A DNA stretch of 60,070 bases from Sulfurospirillaceae bacterium (GTDB lineage Bacteria > Campylobacterota > Campylobacteria > Campylobacterales > Sulfurospirillaceae), in the NCBI GenBank assembly GCA_028684065.1, contig JAQUGO010000003.1:1-60070 (forward strand), written 5' to 3'. A model generated the notes under the pieces. That model had not been told where the DNA came from and made no database searches. It worked only from the letters and a program-made list of their open reading frames with translations. Both the position numbers and the translations under genes were made by a program. Positions 34,826 through 45,052 of this stretch are shown here, piece after piece. Position 1 is the first letter of the stretch. Each line of letters begins with the position of its first letter.

Positions 34826-35947
34826 TTATCGTTCATTTAGCGCTACATAAGCTCTATTGTCTGGTCCAATATATTCAGAATTTGGACGGATTAGTTTATT
34901 ATCCCCTCGTTGTTCTACCACATGTGCTGCCCAACCAGCAGTCCGACTCATAATAAAAATAGGGGTAAAATACGCCGTTGGTATTCCCATAAAATGGTAC
35001 GTTGAAGCACTGTAGAAATCTAAGTTTGGAAAGAGTTTTTTCTCATCCCACATGACTTTTTCAATCGCTTCGCTGATAGGGAAAATGGTCGTATTTTTAC
35101 AATCATCCGCCAGTTTACGTGACCACTCTTTGATGACAATGTTACGTGGGTCGTTGCTCACATACACACGGTGTCCAAAGCCCATAATTTTAGCTTTATT
35201 TTCCAATTTTTCAAAGATACCTTTGGTTGCATTTTCCGGTGAGCTAAATTCAGATATAAGCTCCATCGCCGCTTCATTAGCCCCTCCATGCAAAGGTCCA
35301 CGAAGCACGCCAATGGCGGCAGTGATGGCTGAATAAATATCAGATAAAGTTGAAGCGGCAATACGCGCGGCAAAGGTTGAGGCGTTAAATTCATGCTCTG
35401 CATACAGAATTAAAGAAACATGCATCGCCTTAATCCAAAGCTCATTAGGTGCTTTACCATGAAGTTTTTCTAAGAAGTAACCCCCAATGCTATCTTGTGT
35501 GCTGTTCGTATCAATCTCTTTTCCATTGATGTGATAATGATGCCAATAGAGTAAAATCGAAGGGAAAATTCCCAATAATCGTGTAATGATTTCGGCTTGA
35601 TTGGAAAAATCACTCGTTTCTTGCTCTAAACAGCCTAATGTTGAACATGCGGTGCGCATAATATCCATAGGATTGGAATTTTTAGGCAATGTTTTTAAAA
35701 CCGTTTTAAGAGCTTCAGGAAGACTGCGTGCAAGGATAAGCTCTTGTTTATACTGTGCTAACTCTTTGGGTTTAGGAAGCTCTCCTTTGGTTAAAAGATA
35801 GGCGACTTCTTCAAAGGTAGCATTTTGGGCTAAATCATAGATGTCATACCCACGGTAATTAAGCCCATGGCCTGTTCCTACCGTACAAATAGCAGAACGT
35901 CCTGCAACAATACCTGCTAAGCCACCTGTTTTTTTTGTATCTTTCAT
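34826..35947 (-). CDS. prpC: 2-Methylcitrate synthase PrpC
   Basis: A 373-residue citrate-synthase-fold enzyme joining propionyl-CoA and oxaloacetate. Family motifs: G-G-L-A-G-I-V-A-G-x-S near the start, the [12 protein letters not shown] (catalytic His) segment, and G-F-G-H-R-V-Y. The short type II/methylcitrate length and operon position favour PrpC over GltA. AGGAG precedes the ATG. It follows prpB by 9 bp. Confidence 0.94.
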   Translation of the reverse strand: MKDTKKTGGLAGIVAGRSAICTVGTGHGLNYRGYDIYDLAQNATFEEVAYLLTKGELPKPKELAQYKQELILARSLPEALKTVLKTLPKNSNPMDIMRTACSTLGCLEQETSDFSNQAEIITRLLGIFPSILLYWHHYHINGKEIDTNSTQDSIGGYFLEKLHGKAPNELWIKAMHVSLILYAEHEFNASTFAARIAASTLSDIYSAITAAIGVLRGPLHGGANEAAMELISEFSSPENATKGIFEKLENKAKIMGFGHRVYVSNDPRNIVIKEWSRKLADDCKNTTIFPISEAIEKVMWDEKKLFPNLDFYSASTYHFMGIPTAYFTPIFIMSRTAGWAAHVVEQRGDNKLIRPNSEYIGPDNRAYVALNER

Positions 35948-35956
35948 GGGTGTCTC

Positions 35957-36838
35957 CTATTTTTTGCATGTGAAAAGCGCATCCAGCTTTTCTTCAAAAG
36001 CATGGTAATTGAGCATATCATAAAGCTCCATGCGTGTTTGCATCGTTTCGATTGAATTCTTTTGGCTACCATTCTCTAAAATATCTTTGAAAACATTTAA
36101 GGCAGCCTTATTCATCGCACGAAAACCAGACAGAGGATAGAGTACCATAGCAATTCCCACAGCGTCTAATTCTTGACATGTGAAGTAAGGTGTTTTACCA
36201 AATTCAGTAATATTGGCTAAAACGGGTACTTTGATAACATCCGTAAATTGTTTATACTCTTCAAGGGTATGAATGGCTTCGGCAAAGATCATATCAGCTC
36301 CCGCCTCCACATAGGCACTTGCTCTCTCAAGCGCTGATTGTTGTCCTTCACTGGCATGTGCATCGGTACGTGCCATAATGACAAAATCCTCATCAATGCG
36401 TCCATCAACGGCCGCTTTAATGCGGTCACTCATCTCATCAATGCTCACAAGCTCTTTATTAGGGCGATGGCCACATCGTTTTTGTGCCACTTGGTCTTCA
36501 ATATGGCACGCTCCAGCCCCTGCTCGAATAAGTTCTTTAATAGTACGAGCAATATTAAAAGCTCCACCCCAGCCTGTGTCAGCATCGACTAAAAGTGGTA
36601 AATCGCTTGCAGCAGTAATGCGCCTAACATCAATGCACACATCTTCTAAATTGGTCATTCCTAAATCGGGTAAGCCAATGCTAGCATTGGCTACACCGGC
36701 TCCACTTAAGTATAAGGCTTTATGTCCTACACGTTGTGCTTGCATGGCACTGTACGCGTTAATAACACCTATGATTTGAAGAGGATTTCCCTCTTTGACT
36801 GCTTGTCTAAATTTTGTTCCAGCACTAACGATACTCAT
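35957..36838 (-). CDS. prpB: 2-Methylisocitrate lyase PrpB
   Basis: A 293-residue isocitrate-lyase-superfamily enzyme cutting 2-methylisocitrate to succinate and pyruvate. The catalytic K-R-C-G-H loop ([10 protein letters not shown]), the metal-binding D-A-D-T-G-W-G and the S-G-A-G-V-A-N start region are visible. Length fits PrpB rather than the longer isocitrate lyase. It overlaps prpE by 4 bp (ATGA). Confidence 0.95.
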   Translation of the reverse strand: MSIVSAGTKFRQAVKEGNPLQIIGVINAYSAMQAQRVGHKALYLSGAGVANASIGLPDLGMTNLEDVCIDVRRITAASDLPLLVDADTGWGGAFNIARTIKELIRAGAGACHIEDQVAQKRCGHRPNKELVSIDEMSDRIKAAVDGRIDEDFVIMARTDAHASEGQQSALERASAYVEAGADMIFAEAIHTLEEYKQFTDVIKVPVLANITEFGKTPYFTCQELDAVGIAMVLYPLSGFRAMNKAALNVFKDILENGSQKNSIETMQTRMELYDMLNYHAFEEKLDALFTCKK

Positions 36839-38748
36839 TTTTTACCTTTTTTTATTTGTTGTGGATACCCTAGGGTCCCAATGGCTTTTTGAATCTCTTC
36901 TAAGACACTTTCATCCTCAATCGTTGAAGGCATACTCCACTCTTTCCCATCAGCCATACTACGCATTGTACCACGTAGAATTTTGCCGCTTCTCGTTTTA
37001 GGAAGTCTATGGACAACCGTAGCAAGTTTCAATGCAGCAACCGCTCCAATTTCCTCACGTACCAGTTGTACAACACCATCAGCTAAAGATTGAAGGTCAC
37101 GCTCTATACCATCTTTTAGAACAACAAAGGCCATTGGCACTTCGCCTTTAAGTTCATCATCGACACCGATAACCGCACATTCTGCAACATCAGGATGTTT
37201 AGCGATAACTTCTTCCATTTCACCTGTAGAGAGTCGATGTCCTGCGACGTTGATAACGCCATCCATTCTTCCCATAACCCACACATAGCCTTCTTCATCA
37301 ATATAACCACTGTCCCCGGTGAGGTAATAGCCTGGATAAAAGCTGAGATAAGATTTTTTATAGCGGACATCATCTGACCAAATGCCCATAAGGCATGAAG
37401 GTGGAAGTGGGAGTTTGAGAACAAGATTACCCAGTTGATTGGGTTTACATTCATTCCCTTGTTCATCAAGAGCTTTGAGGTTAAACCCCGGCATTGGTTT
37501 GGTAGGTGAGCCTGCTTTAATAGGCATTGGATCAAGTCCCATAGGATTGGCCGCAATTGCCCAACCTGTTTCTGTTTGCCACCAGTGGTCAATAACCGGT
37601 TTACCTGTCATTTTAGTAATCCACTCTAGCGTATCACTGTCACAACGCTCACCAGCAACAAAGATACTTTTTAGGGCGCTTAAATCATATTTTTTAAGCC
37701 ACTCTCCTTTAGAATCTTCTTTTCGAATGGCTCTAAATGCTGTAGGTGCCGCAAAAAGGATATTGACTTTATATTCATCACATATCCGCCAAAATGATCC
37801 TGGATTTGGTGTTTTGACAGGTTTTCCTTCATAGACGATGGTAGTACAGCCATTCATAAGTGGTCCATAAACGATATACGAGTGTCCTACCACCCAACCA
37901 ACATCGCTTGCTGCCCAGAAAACGTCTCCTGGTTTGGCATTGTAAACATTGTCCATAGACCATTTCATCGCAACAGAATGTCCACCATTGCTTCGAATAA
38001 CACCTTTTGGTTTACCGGTTGTTCCTGACGTGTAAAGGATATAAAGAGGATCTGTAGCGTCGACTGGAACACACTCGACAAGACCCGCTTTTTCTTCCTC
38101 AACCTCCCAGTCCACATCACGCCATGGAAGCATGTTGGCACGTTCTTGTGGTCGTTGCCAGATAAGGCAGGTTGTGGGTTTATGGCTTGATTGTTTAATC
38201 GCTTCATCTAACAGAGGTTTGTATTTAATGACTCTGCTGATTTCAATACCGCATGAAGCACTAATAATCACACGAGGTTTAGCATCCTCAATACGCGTTG
38301 CCAACTCATGTGCGGCAAAGCCTCCAAAAACGACCGAGTGAATTGCTCCGATACGAGCACATGCAAGCATCGCAATAATGGCTTCTGGAATCATTGGCAT
38401 GTAGATAACAACACGATCGCCTTTATTAACCCCTTTGTTGACTAAAATCGACGCTGTCTTGGAAACACGCTCACGTAACTGCTTATAAGTATAGGTTCGT
38501 TTAGTATCTGTGACGGGAGAATCATAGATGATGGCGAGTTGATTGCCTCTACCATTATCAATGTGTAAATCAAGTGCATTATAACAGCAGTTCATACACC
38601 CACCTACAAACCAACGGTAATGACTATCCACGACATCTAAAACTTTATCCCATTGATGATACCAATGTACTTTGGTTGCAGCATCAGCCCAAAATTTTTC
38701 TGGGTTTTCGATGGATTCTTTGTAGGTCAAATCATATTTTGATGACAC
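36835..38748 (-). CDS. prpE: Propionyl-CoA synthetase PrpE
   Basis: A 637-residue AMP-forming acyl-CoA synthetase. [11 protein letters not shown] near residue 235, [10 protein letters not shown] near 395, the core [13 protein letters not shown], and the catalytic lysine in [10 protein letters not shown] near 590. G-M-D-G versus G-T-D-D in Acs and the PrpE-type N-terminus distinguish it from Acs at 15.9 kb. It starts at a GTG with a near-perfect TAAGGAGG site. It is the first gene of the methylcitrate operon and faces the divergent HTH regulator. Confidence 0.94.
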   Translation of the reverse strand: MSSKYDLTYKESIENPEKFWADAATKVHWYHQWDKVLDVVDSHYRWFVGGCMNCCYNALDLHIDNGRGNQLAIIYDSPVTDTKRTYTYKQLRERVSKTASILVNKGVNKGDRVVIYMPMIPEAIIAMLACARIGAIHSVVFGGFAAHELATRIEDAKPRVIISASCGIEISRVIKYKPLLDEAIKQSSHKPTTCLIWQRPQERANMLPWRDVDWEVEEEKAGLVECVPVDATDPLYILYTSGTTGKPKGVIRSNGGHSVAMKWSMDNVYNAKPGDVFWAASDVGWVVGHSYIVYGPLMNGCTTIVYEGKPVKTPNPGSFWRICDEYKVNILFAAPTAFRAIRKEDSKGEWLKKYDLSALKSIFVAGERCDSDTLEWITKMTGKPVIDHWWQTETGWAIAANPMGLDPMPIKAGSPTKPMPGFNLKALDEQGNECKPNQLGNLVLKLPLPPSCLMGIWSDDVRYKKSYLSFYPGYYLTGDSGYIDEEGYVWVMGRMDGVINVAGHRLSTGEMEEVIAKHPDVAECAVIGVDDELKGEVPMAFVVLKDGIERDLQSLADGVVQLVREEIGAVAALKLATVVHRLPKTRSGKILRGTMRSMADGKEWSMPSTIEDESVLEEIQKAIGTLGYPQQIKKGKK

Positions 38749-38762
38749 AGGTATCCTCCTTA

Positions 38763-38894
38763 CGTACTTAATTTGTACAATTATATAACACGTGAAGGTG
38801 CAATTCAGTGTACTACTTTTGATTTTTTAAGACTATTTTTAGACATAAGGGGTTATTATTGTACTAAAATCATACAAAATGGATAATAAATGTA
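38763..38894. promoter_or_regulatory. GTAC-rich intergenic operator region between prpE and its divergent regulator
   Basis: Five GTAC tetramers occur in about 130 bp (38763, 38775, 38810, 38861 and 38892, the last inside the regulator's start ATGTAC). About 0.5 would be expected. The best site, AATTTGTACAATT (38770-38782), has a perfect TTGTACAA core. Others read GTGTACTA and TTGTACTA. They are candidate binding sites for the 38890 regulator. Confidence 0.5.
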
Positions 38895-39831
38895 CGATAA
38901 TACCATTGAAAAAATCATTGCCATTTATAATCGTTCAGGTTTGAGTATCTCTAAATTTGCATCCGTTATCAATAAAGATAGACGTACACTCACTGCATGG
39001 ATTGATAAAATCGTCACCAAAGAACCTTCAACAGATGTGAAAATTGCCATTTCAAAATTTTTTAGGTATCCCTCTTTTATTTGGGATAGTGAATGTCATG
39101 GCGTAGATTTTGAGGAACTTTTAGAAAATGTACCTGAAGATGAGGTTCGTATCATTGATCATGGGTATGAAGGAGGGCTTCAGTATATTTTAGAAAAAGA
39201 AGTTGATAGCCGTTTTGTGATTCATCCCCAATTCCCTGGCCCAATTTATCGCGATAAAGTTGTTCCAACGCCTTATAAACGTGTTATTTCTGCTGAGGCA
39301 ATACAACTGAAAAAACAACGTTATGAGCAGATATTTGATTATTCTTTTGAATCGATTGAATGGTACTCTATCGAATCACTTTTGCGATTTGCATTTTCAC
39401 AAATAGGTAATTTTTACACCAAAAGTGAGAAGATACAAATACTGGAACTCGTTCATGATACTTTTTATGATAACTACAACAAAAGTCTCTATTTTTTTGA
39501 TTCACATTCAACGAAGATTTATGGAATGGATACAGCGTATATCTCCATTAATATCAAAAAGAATTTTATGTTTTTTAAAATGCCTATTGACTCGCTTATC
39601 GTTGAAATTCAAAATAAAAAATTAATCCACCGAATGCATCGTTATTTTACCTCTGCTTCACAAGCACCGAGTCATCTTAATCGTATGGATGCGGCTAAAA
39701 TTTTACGTATCGTTAAAGGAGCTGTAGTTTCTGATAAAACATTGATAGAGTGTTATCATGATATTGACAAACAGACCAATTATGGACCACTTTTTCTGAA
39801 CAATATTTCACCTGATGCGTTAGCTCACTAA
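38890..39831 (+). CDS. Uncharacterised HTH regulator, divergent from the prp operon
   Basis: A 313-residue cytosolic protein. Residues 5-60 look like a Cro/phage-repressor-like helix-turn-helix (Y-N-R-S-G-L-S-I-S-K-F-A-S-V-I-N-K-D-R-R-T-L-T-A-W). The remaining 250 residues have no domain I recognise; a helical segment near 150-200 and a basic H-R-M-H-R stretch are visible. It is not the sigma54-dependent PrpR, nor GntR or LysR. Its position, 141 bp from prpE and opposite to it, makes it the likely regulator of propionate use. Function is inferred from position only. Confidence 0.65.
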   Translation: MYDNTIEKIIAIYNRSGLSISKFASVINKDRRTLTAWIDKIVTKEPSTDVKIAISKFFRYPSFIWDSECHGVDFEELLENVPEDEVRIIDHGYEGGLQYILEKEVDSRFVIHPQFPGPIYRDKVVPTPYKRVISAEAIQLKKQRYEQIFDYSFESIEWYSIESLLRFAFSQIGNFYTKSEKIQILELVHDTFYDNYNKSLYFFDSHSTKIYGMDTAYISINIKKNFMFFKMPIDSLIVEIQNKKLIHRMHRYFTSASQAPSHLNRMDAAKILRIVKGAVVSDKTLIECYHDIDKQTNYGPLFLNNISPDALAH

Positions 39832-39906
39832 AAGGTATTTTTAATCAAATATTCTATGCTAACTCAGTAAGATAGCATTTTTATTCTTGACATGTAAAGG
39901 TAAATA

Positions 39907-40530
39907 ATGAGTGAATACTCTTTCCTTCTAGCAATTGGTACCGTGTTTATGTTAGGGACGATGAGTCCAGGGCCTAGTTTTATTTTAATCGCCAAAACGG
40001 CTGTTTCAAAGTCTCGAAAAGAGGGTTTTGGTGTTGCTATTGGCTTAGGTCTCGGCGCTGTTGTTTTTTCTCTATTAGCGATTTTTGGACTTTATGCTAT
40101 TTTAGAAACAGTACCTTTTTTATATGGTACTTTAAAAATAGTAGGAGGTATATATCTTCTTTTCTTAGCGTATAAAATGTGGAAATATGCAGATATGCCT
40201 ATAGATACACAGATGAACTTGGAGCACAAACCAAAGAGTTTGAGTCGAGCCATTTTATTTGGATTTGCAACACAGATGAGCAACCCAAAAACAGCCATTA
40301 TCATCGGAAGTATTTTTGCGGCATTGCTTCCCAAGGAGATACCTCCTTATGGTACATTCTTAGTGTGTCTTAGTGCTTTTATCATCGATGTCTCATGGTA
40401 CTCTTGTGTTGTCGGACTTTTATCAACGCAAAAAGCGCAAAAACTCTATTTACGTTCTAAAAAGTATATTGATAGAGTTGCTGGAAGTGTACTGGGTGCT
40501 TTAGGCCTTAAATTGGCTTTAGATAGATAG
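39907..40530 (+). CDS. LysE/RhtB-family amino acid exporter
   Basis: A 207-residue membrane protein with six helices and the LysE family start G-T-M-S-P-G-P-S-F-I-L-I. The central S-N-P-K-T segment of the RhtB subgroup is present. It exports amino acids such as homoserine, threonine or lysine; substrate unclear. The upstream 75 bp contain an ATGCTA/TAGCAT inverted repeat with a T-run (terminator of the preceding gene) and a 9/10 decamer copy. Confidence 0.88.
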   Translation: MSEYSFLLAIGTVFMLGTMSPGPSFILIAKTAVSKSRKEGFGVAIGLGLGAVVFSLLAIFGLYAILETVPFLYGTLKIVGGIYLLFLAYKMWKYADMPIDTQMNLEHKPKSLSRAILFGFATQMSNPKTAIIIGSIFAALLPKEIPPYGTFLVCLSAFIIDVSWYSCVVGLLSTQKAQKLYLRSKKYIDRVAGSVLGALGLKLALDR

Positions 40531-40539
40531 AATATCATA

Positions 40540-41169
40540 ATGAAATTTTTTCTCATAGCCCTTTTTCTAAGCAGTACACTTTTAGCTGATTCTATGATCG
40601 ATGAAGCCACTAAAATACTTTCAAATAAACGTATCAGTGCGTATGATTATAAAAAAAGCATTGACGAAAAAGAGGGTGTTTATATCTTTGATTGCTCCAC
40701 TTTTATCTCTTTTATTTTGAAAAAAAGCTCACCCAAAGCACTTAAGGCTTTACATGTAGATGAACATCATACCCATGCACGAGCAAAAAATTTTTATGAA
40801 TTTTTATCTCCACTTATAGAGGGGGAAATAGTGCATGGTTGGATGGGGATTAAACAGATGCAGAATGTACACGTAGGAGACATTATCGTATGGAAGTATG
40901 ACCCCTCTCTTAAAAAACACGATACGGGGCATGTGGTGATGGTCTATGAAAAACCTATTTTAGAAGAAGAAGGGCTATGGCGTGTTCGGGTCATGGATTC
41001 GACGAAAGGAAAACATGCACAAGATTCACGAGGTCAAAATGAGAATGGTTTAGGTATAGGAACGATGTGGTTTCGTGTCAATAAAGAAGATTTTCCAATA
41101 GCCCTTCACAATTCAGATAAACTGAAAAAGCCTGTTTTTCGTGATATAGCAATGGGAAGAGTATTATAA
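40540..41169 (+). CDS. Exported NlpC/P60-like cysteine hydrolase
   Basis: A 209-residue protein with signal peptide 1-16. A papain-like core is suggested by F-D-C-S-T-F (Cys near 52) and D-T-G-H-V-V-M-V (His near 131), then V-M-D-S-T as the third polar residue. This is the C-H-D/x arrangement of NlpC/P60 and CHAP murein hydrolases. It would act in the periplasm on peptidoglycan peptides or amide bonds. Start is 9 bp after the lysE stop. Its last 6 bp overlap the end of the convergent diguanylate cyclase gene. Confidence 0.65.
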   Translation: MKFFLIALFLSSTLLADSMIDEATKILSNKRISAYDYKKSIDEKEGVYIFDCSTFISFILKKSSPKALKALHVDEHHTHARAKNFYEFLSPLIEGEIVHGWMGIKQMQNVHVGDIIVWKYDPSLKKHDTGHVVMVYEKPILEEEGLWRVRVMDSTKGKHAQDSRGQNENGLGIGTMWFRVNKEDFPIALHNSDKLKKPVFRDIAMGRVL

Positions 41170-43119
41170 AATACAAATCTCGTTTTTACCATTTTTCTTC
41201 ACATGATACATTGCCATATCAGAATCTTTTAAAACTTGGTTGATAGTTTTATTGTTATCAAGAAATGTTGTTCCTCCAATACTGGCTGTACAATGATATA
41301 TAAAGGGTTGATTATTGATTTTAAAACTATACTCTCGTGAGAGTGCATGTAGGAGTTTATGACCCAAATTTTTAAGCTCAGCTTTGGCTTGTTGTTCATC
41401 TGTGCCTAATTTTGTTACGAGAATGACGAACTCATCTCCTCCAAAACGAGAAACTGTATCACTGATACGTACAGTCTCTTTAAGTCTTTTGGCAACACTA
41501 ATAAGCAACATATCACCAATATCATGGCCTTTGGTATCGTTGAGGCTTTTAAAATTATCAATATCGACGAAGAGCAATCCACAATATTCTAAAATGCGAT
41601 TACTCATAGACATAGTATAGGCAAGTCTATCAAGTAATAATTTTCGATTAGGAAGATCTGTAAGGTTGTCGTAGTATGCTAAATGTTGAATCAACTCTTG
41701 GTCTTGTTTTTCTTGCGTAATATTTCGAAACATGATAACCGTACCTGTATGTTTGGAATCTAAAATAAAAGGGGTCGAGGTGAGATTGACAATAATATGG
41801 TGTCCCTCTTTTGTTCGAAACGTCTCTTCTGCTATATAGGTACGCTGTAATTTAATAGACTCCATGATATGACACTCTTCATCTTTATGAAGGGTATCGT
41901 GTACATGAATACGCGCATGTGCAACGGTTCCTAGAAGTTCGTGAGGTTTATACCCAAGAATGTTACAGCCGGAGTGATTAATGAAAGTAATCATGCCTTT
42001 GCTGTCTGTGAGTATGATACCACTAGCCGTTTTTTTAATAATGGTTTCAAACTGCATTTTTTCAAAGAAAATACGTTTTCGCTGAATTAGGAGCAAATAA
42101 ACGGCACCCACCAAAAGGCTTATTACAACACTTCCAAAAGCAAAGAGAATAAAGTATTTTTTTTGAAGCTCGCTGTATTCAGGGAAAATGCCATACGTAA
42201 TAGCATAGCCTGCAAACTGGTTAGAAATATCAACGATAGCATGAAAACTAGCGATATAGCTCTCTCCCATGCTATCAACCATGAGTACCGAAAAGTTTTT
42301 ACCTGTATCAAGGGCTATTTTAAAAGAGGGTTCTTCTAATAACAAAGTGTTTATTTTTTGTACAAGAGGCGAGGTAAGCGCTTGGGCACTCGACTTAGAG
42401 AGTTTAGAATTTTCAATAACAAAATCATCAGATAAAACAGAGGGGCTAAAATATTTTTTATGCTCCTTAAAAACCAAATCAGTTGTAATACTTTTTTTAA
42501 ATAATAAAATATTATTTTGACATGGAAGTAGTTTTAACAGTTCACGTTCAATGCTATCGTAAGGGAGAGAAAGCTCAACACTGCCTAAGTGTTCATTGTT
42601 TTTATCAATAATAGGAAAAACATAACGAAATCCTGGATAAATCCTACCACCTTCAAATCCTATAATCGTTTTTTTATTGATATTGGCTTGTTTGATGGAA
42701 GGTCTTATGTCTGCTAAAGGATCACCATTTTCAGTGAGGGCATGAAATCGTAAAAAGCTTTCTCCTAAGACCGTATGAAAATGAAATTGGCGAATTCCAA
42801 AAGGAAGTAAAGTATCGTGATATAAAGGGTATAAAAGACGATACAATGAACCTCTGAGAGGTGCTTTTGTTTTTTCATCGGCAAATTTTGCTTGACGCAA
42901 GATATTGAGAACAGAGGGTTTCATAATAGAAGATTGAAAATAATTTTCAATAGAAATACGATACATTTGGGTAACAGCGTTGTAAGCAATACTAAGGTTT
43001 TTATTTTGATTTTCGATAAGCATCTCTTTTTCTTTTTGCATGACAGAATAGGTATAACCAAAAAAAAGTCCATAACACGAGAGTGCAAAAAGAGTGGTTA
43101 AGAGGAGTATTCGCCGCAT
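41164..43119 (-). CDS. Membrane diguanylate cyclase with periplasmic sensor and PAS domain
   Basis: A 651-residue protein. Helix at 5-25, a large periplasmic double-Cache-like domain (about 30-320), helix at 325-350, a PAS domain (about 360-480) and a GGDEF domain with intact G-G-D-E-F at 560-564. The allosteric I-site R-I-S-D lies 5 residues before it (551-554), so the enzyme should make c-di-GMP with product inhibition. No EAL domain. The upstream periplasmic binding protein gene ends on the first base of this gene, which suggests that the two form one sensing unit. Confidence 0.93.
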   Translation of the reverse strand: MRRILLLTTLFALSCYGLFFGYTYSVMQKEKEMLIENQNKNLSIAYNAVTQMYRISIENYFQSSIMKPSVLNILRQAKFADEKTKAPLRGSLYRLLYPLYHDTLLPFGIRQFHFHTVLGESFLRFHALTENGDPLADIRPSIKQANINKKTIIGFEGGRIYPGFRYVFPIIDKNNEHLGSVELSLPYDSIERELLKLLPCQNNILLFKKSITTDLVFKEHKKYFSPSVLSDDFVIENSKLSKSSAQALTSPLVQKINTLLLEEPSFKIALDTGKNFSVLMVDSMGESYIASFHAIVDISNQFAGYAITYGIFPEYSELQKKYFILFAFGSVVISLLVGAVYLLLIQRKRIFFEKMQFETIIKKTASGIILTDSKGMITFINHSGCNILGYKPHELLGTVAHARIHVHDTLHKDEECHIMESIKLQRTYIAEETFRTKEGHHIIVNLTSTPFILDSKHTGTVIMFRNITQEKQDQELIQHLAYYDNLTDLPNRKLLLDRLAYTMSMSNRILEYCGLLFVDIDNFKSLNDTKGHDIGDMLLISVAKRLKETVRISDTVSRFGGDEFVILVTKLGTDEQQAKAELKNLGHKLLHALSREYSFKINNQPFIYHCTASIGGTTFLDNNKTINQVLKDSDMAMYHVKKNGKNEICIL

Positions 43120-43949
43120 TAGAAATTTCCATTTTTTGGAATAGTATAATTTAGATCACCAAAATTTTCTAGATTAAACTGATTAAGATTAGGGATACTC
43201 ATTCCATAAGAAAGAGATTCTCCCCATGTTTGATAAATATCTTTTGGAGCATCTAAAAGTATTTTTTGTATCATATCTATCTCTTCTTGACTTAAGGTTA
43301 TGGTATTGGCTATCAGCATTAGCCCTGGAACAGGAGCTGAATAACTGAGAATTTCAACTCCTAAAGAAGCATATTTTTGAGCAATACTCTCCTTCATCCC
43401 TCCTAGTAAAAAGTCACCTCTCAGGATAGAAAGCGCTACATTGTCATGATTGCCCGTATATTGGTAGTACATACGATTGAGATCTTCGTGTAAAAATTCG
43501 TGGATTAAAAGTTTTGTTTGCATATAGCCACACGTTGAGAGCGGTTGTGTAAGAGCCACTTTGATGGTCGTTTTGTCATGTTTTGGCAAAGAGTCTTTGG
43601 TAAATTTAACCAAAACACAACGATATTGTGTTTGTCCATTTTTTTGTTTAAAGGTTACAATGGGACTTAGTGATGTCGTACTTTTTTGAAGTATAGCAAA
43701 AGGCAGAGGGCCAAGATAAACTAAATCTGTTTGATTGTTTTTAAAGGCTTCAATAACATCTTGATATGTTTTGGCAACATTTAAGGTAACCGTTGTATGT
43801 AGTTTTTCCTCAAGATAGGACATTAGCGGTAAAAATTCTTGAGTGATTGTTGTATTTTCTTGTAAGGGAATCACAGAGAGGACAAGAGGTTTAGCCTCTA
43901 CATGTAAAGAAAGTAGAATGAAAACTAAGTTCAGTAGAAGAATACGCAT
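43119..43949 (-). CDS. PhnD-like periplasmic substrate-binding protein
   Basis: A 276-residue exported protein with signal peptide 1-19 and the PhnD/phosphonate-binding fold (L-x-Y-L-E-E-K-L; D-V-I-E-A-F; D-L-V-Y-L-G-P-L-P-F; the G-G-M-K-E-S-I-A segment). No permease or ATPase gene is near, so it is unlikely to feed an ABC transporter here. Its stop/start junction with the diguanylate cyclase gene implies that it presents a ligand to that sensor. Ligand unknown (phosphonate, phosphite or another small anion). Confidence 0.82.
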   Translation of the reverse strand: MRILLLNLVFILLSLHVEAKPLVLSVIPLQENTTITQEFLPLMSYLEEKLHTTVTLNVAKTYQDVIEAFKNNQTDLVYLGPLPFAILQKSTTSLSPIVTFKQKNGQTQYRCVLVKFTKDSLPKHDKTTIKVALTQPLSTCGYMQTKLLIHEFLHEDLNRMYYQYTGNHDNVALSILRGDFLLGGMKESIAQKYASLGVEILSYSAPVPGLMLIANTITLSQEEIDMIQKILLDAPKDIYQTWGESLSYGMSIPNLNQFNLENFGDLNYTIPKNGNF

Positions 43950-44031
43950 ATTTAAACCGCCTTAACGATTAAATTTACATTATCCACATTACTCCAAATT
44001 AAATAAAATATTACTGAAAATAAAAACATGT

Positions 44032-44769
44032 TTACTGGTTTAGTTGGATGAGTTGTTCGCCAAATTGATGCAAAGTACGTTCATCCATCCGTATGGCAAG
44101 TCCTGAAATACCAATTGCGCCAACAAATTCCTTTTTACTATTAAAATATGGAATTGCTAAAGATTTTAAGCCAAATTCATGCTCTTCATTGCCAATTGCA
44201 TACCCACGTGTTTTGATACGTTCGACTTCACGATTCATTTTACTAACCGTTGTTATGGTATTGCTGGTATAGTGTTTTAACTCTAAGGTTGCACAATCGA
44301 TTCCCAAATAGGCAATGAGAATTTTTCCAAAAGCATTGGTATGTAAAGGAGCATGCAAACCAATCGCATTACGTGTTTTTAAAACACGATTTGATTTGTC
44401 CACTTGGTTGAGGTATAAAACGGCATTGTTATCGTAAATACCGATATAAGAACTCTCATTGGTTAATGAAAAAATGTCATCCAATAATATTTGTGTTTTT
44501 GAAATAATCTTTTCCCTATCATCTTTAAGAACGATTTTACGCATCAAATCACTTAAAATAATCTCTTTTGTATTATCCTTATATTCAATGAAATCTTCAC
44601 TTTGTAAGGTTGTAATAAGCCTTGACATCGTACTTTTGTCAATATCAAATTTTTGACATAAGGCATTGGCTGTAACAGGTTTACTTGACGTTATCACCTC
44701 TTTTAAGATGAGTAAGCCTTTGGATAAAGATTTGTTTTGACTTTGCATATTAACTCTTGATAGTGACAT
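44032..44769 (-). CDS. IclR-family transcriptional regulator
   Basis: A 245-residue regulator: N-terminal winged helix (about 15-75, with the D-K-S-T-M-S-R-L-I-T-T-L recognition helix) and a C-terminal ligand-binding GAF-like domain. It is transcribed away from the CoA-ester operon that starts at 45053, the standard place for a local IclR regulator. A 9-bp inverted repeat, ACTAATCAT / ATGATTAGT, lies just ahead of its start. A ligand such as mesaconate, glyoxylate or a CoA ester precursor is possible. Confidence 0.9.
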   Translation of the reverse strand: MSLSRVNMQSQNKSLSKGLLILKEVITSSKPVTANALCQKFDIDKSTMSRLITTLQSEDFIEYKDNTKEIILSDLMRKIVLKDDREKIISKTQILLDDIFSLTNESSYIGIYDNNAVLYLNQVDKSNRVLKTRNAIGLHAPLHTNAFGKILIAYLGIDCATLELKHYTSNTITTVSKMNREVERIKTRGYAIGNEEHEFGLKSLAIPYFNSKKEFVGAIGISGLAIRMDERTLHQFGEQLIQLNQ

Positions 44770-44784
44770 AAGCTTTTTTCATGG

Positions 44785-44812
44785 ACTAATCATAACATTT
44801 TTAATGATTAGT
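44785..44812. promoter_or_regulatory. Inverted repeat operator ahead of the IclR gene
   Basis: ACTAATCAT (44785-44793) and ATGATTAGT (44804-44812) are perfect inverted 9-mers with a 10-nt spacer. They lie 16-43 bp before the regulator's start and so can mediate autorepression or control of both directions. The remaining 44813-45052 is T-rich (long T tracts at about 44820-44858) with no gene. Confidence 0.6.
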
Positions 44813-45052
44813 ATGCTACTTTTTTTCACATTTTTTTTTATTTTTTATTTTTTATTTTACTATATAAGAATAATTTTTAAAATTATCTCACCATGTGAAA
44901 CTCTATTTTTATAAAGTGTTACCAAACTATCATTTTTTGGCCAATTTTTACTTTATTAAGAAAATATTAAAATCTATTTCATCTCTTGATATTATAGAGT
45001 CGTTTATTTTTGATATGTCTTAATACCCGTAAATAATGTAAAAGGTAAAAAG

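Noticed and set aside
39854-39884. ATGCTA ... TAGCAT ahead of lysE, compared with the acetate operator
   Set aside because: It is an inverted, not a direct, repeat followed by a T-run; a terminator of the 38890 gene explains it better.
44818-44860. T-rich tract as a phase-variable homopolymer
   Set aside because: The runs are interrupted by A and C and lie in a promoter spacer, not in a coding region; slippage control is possible but unsupported.
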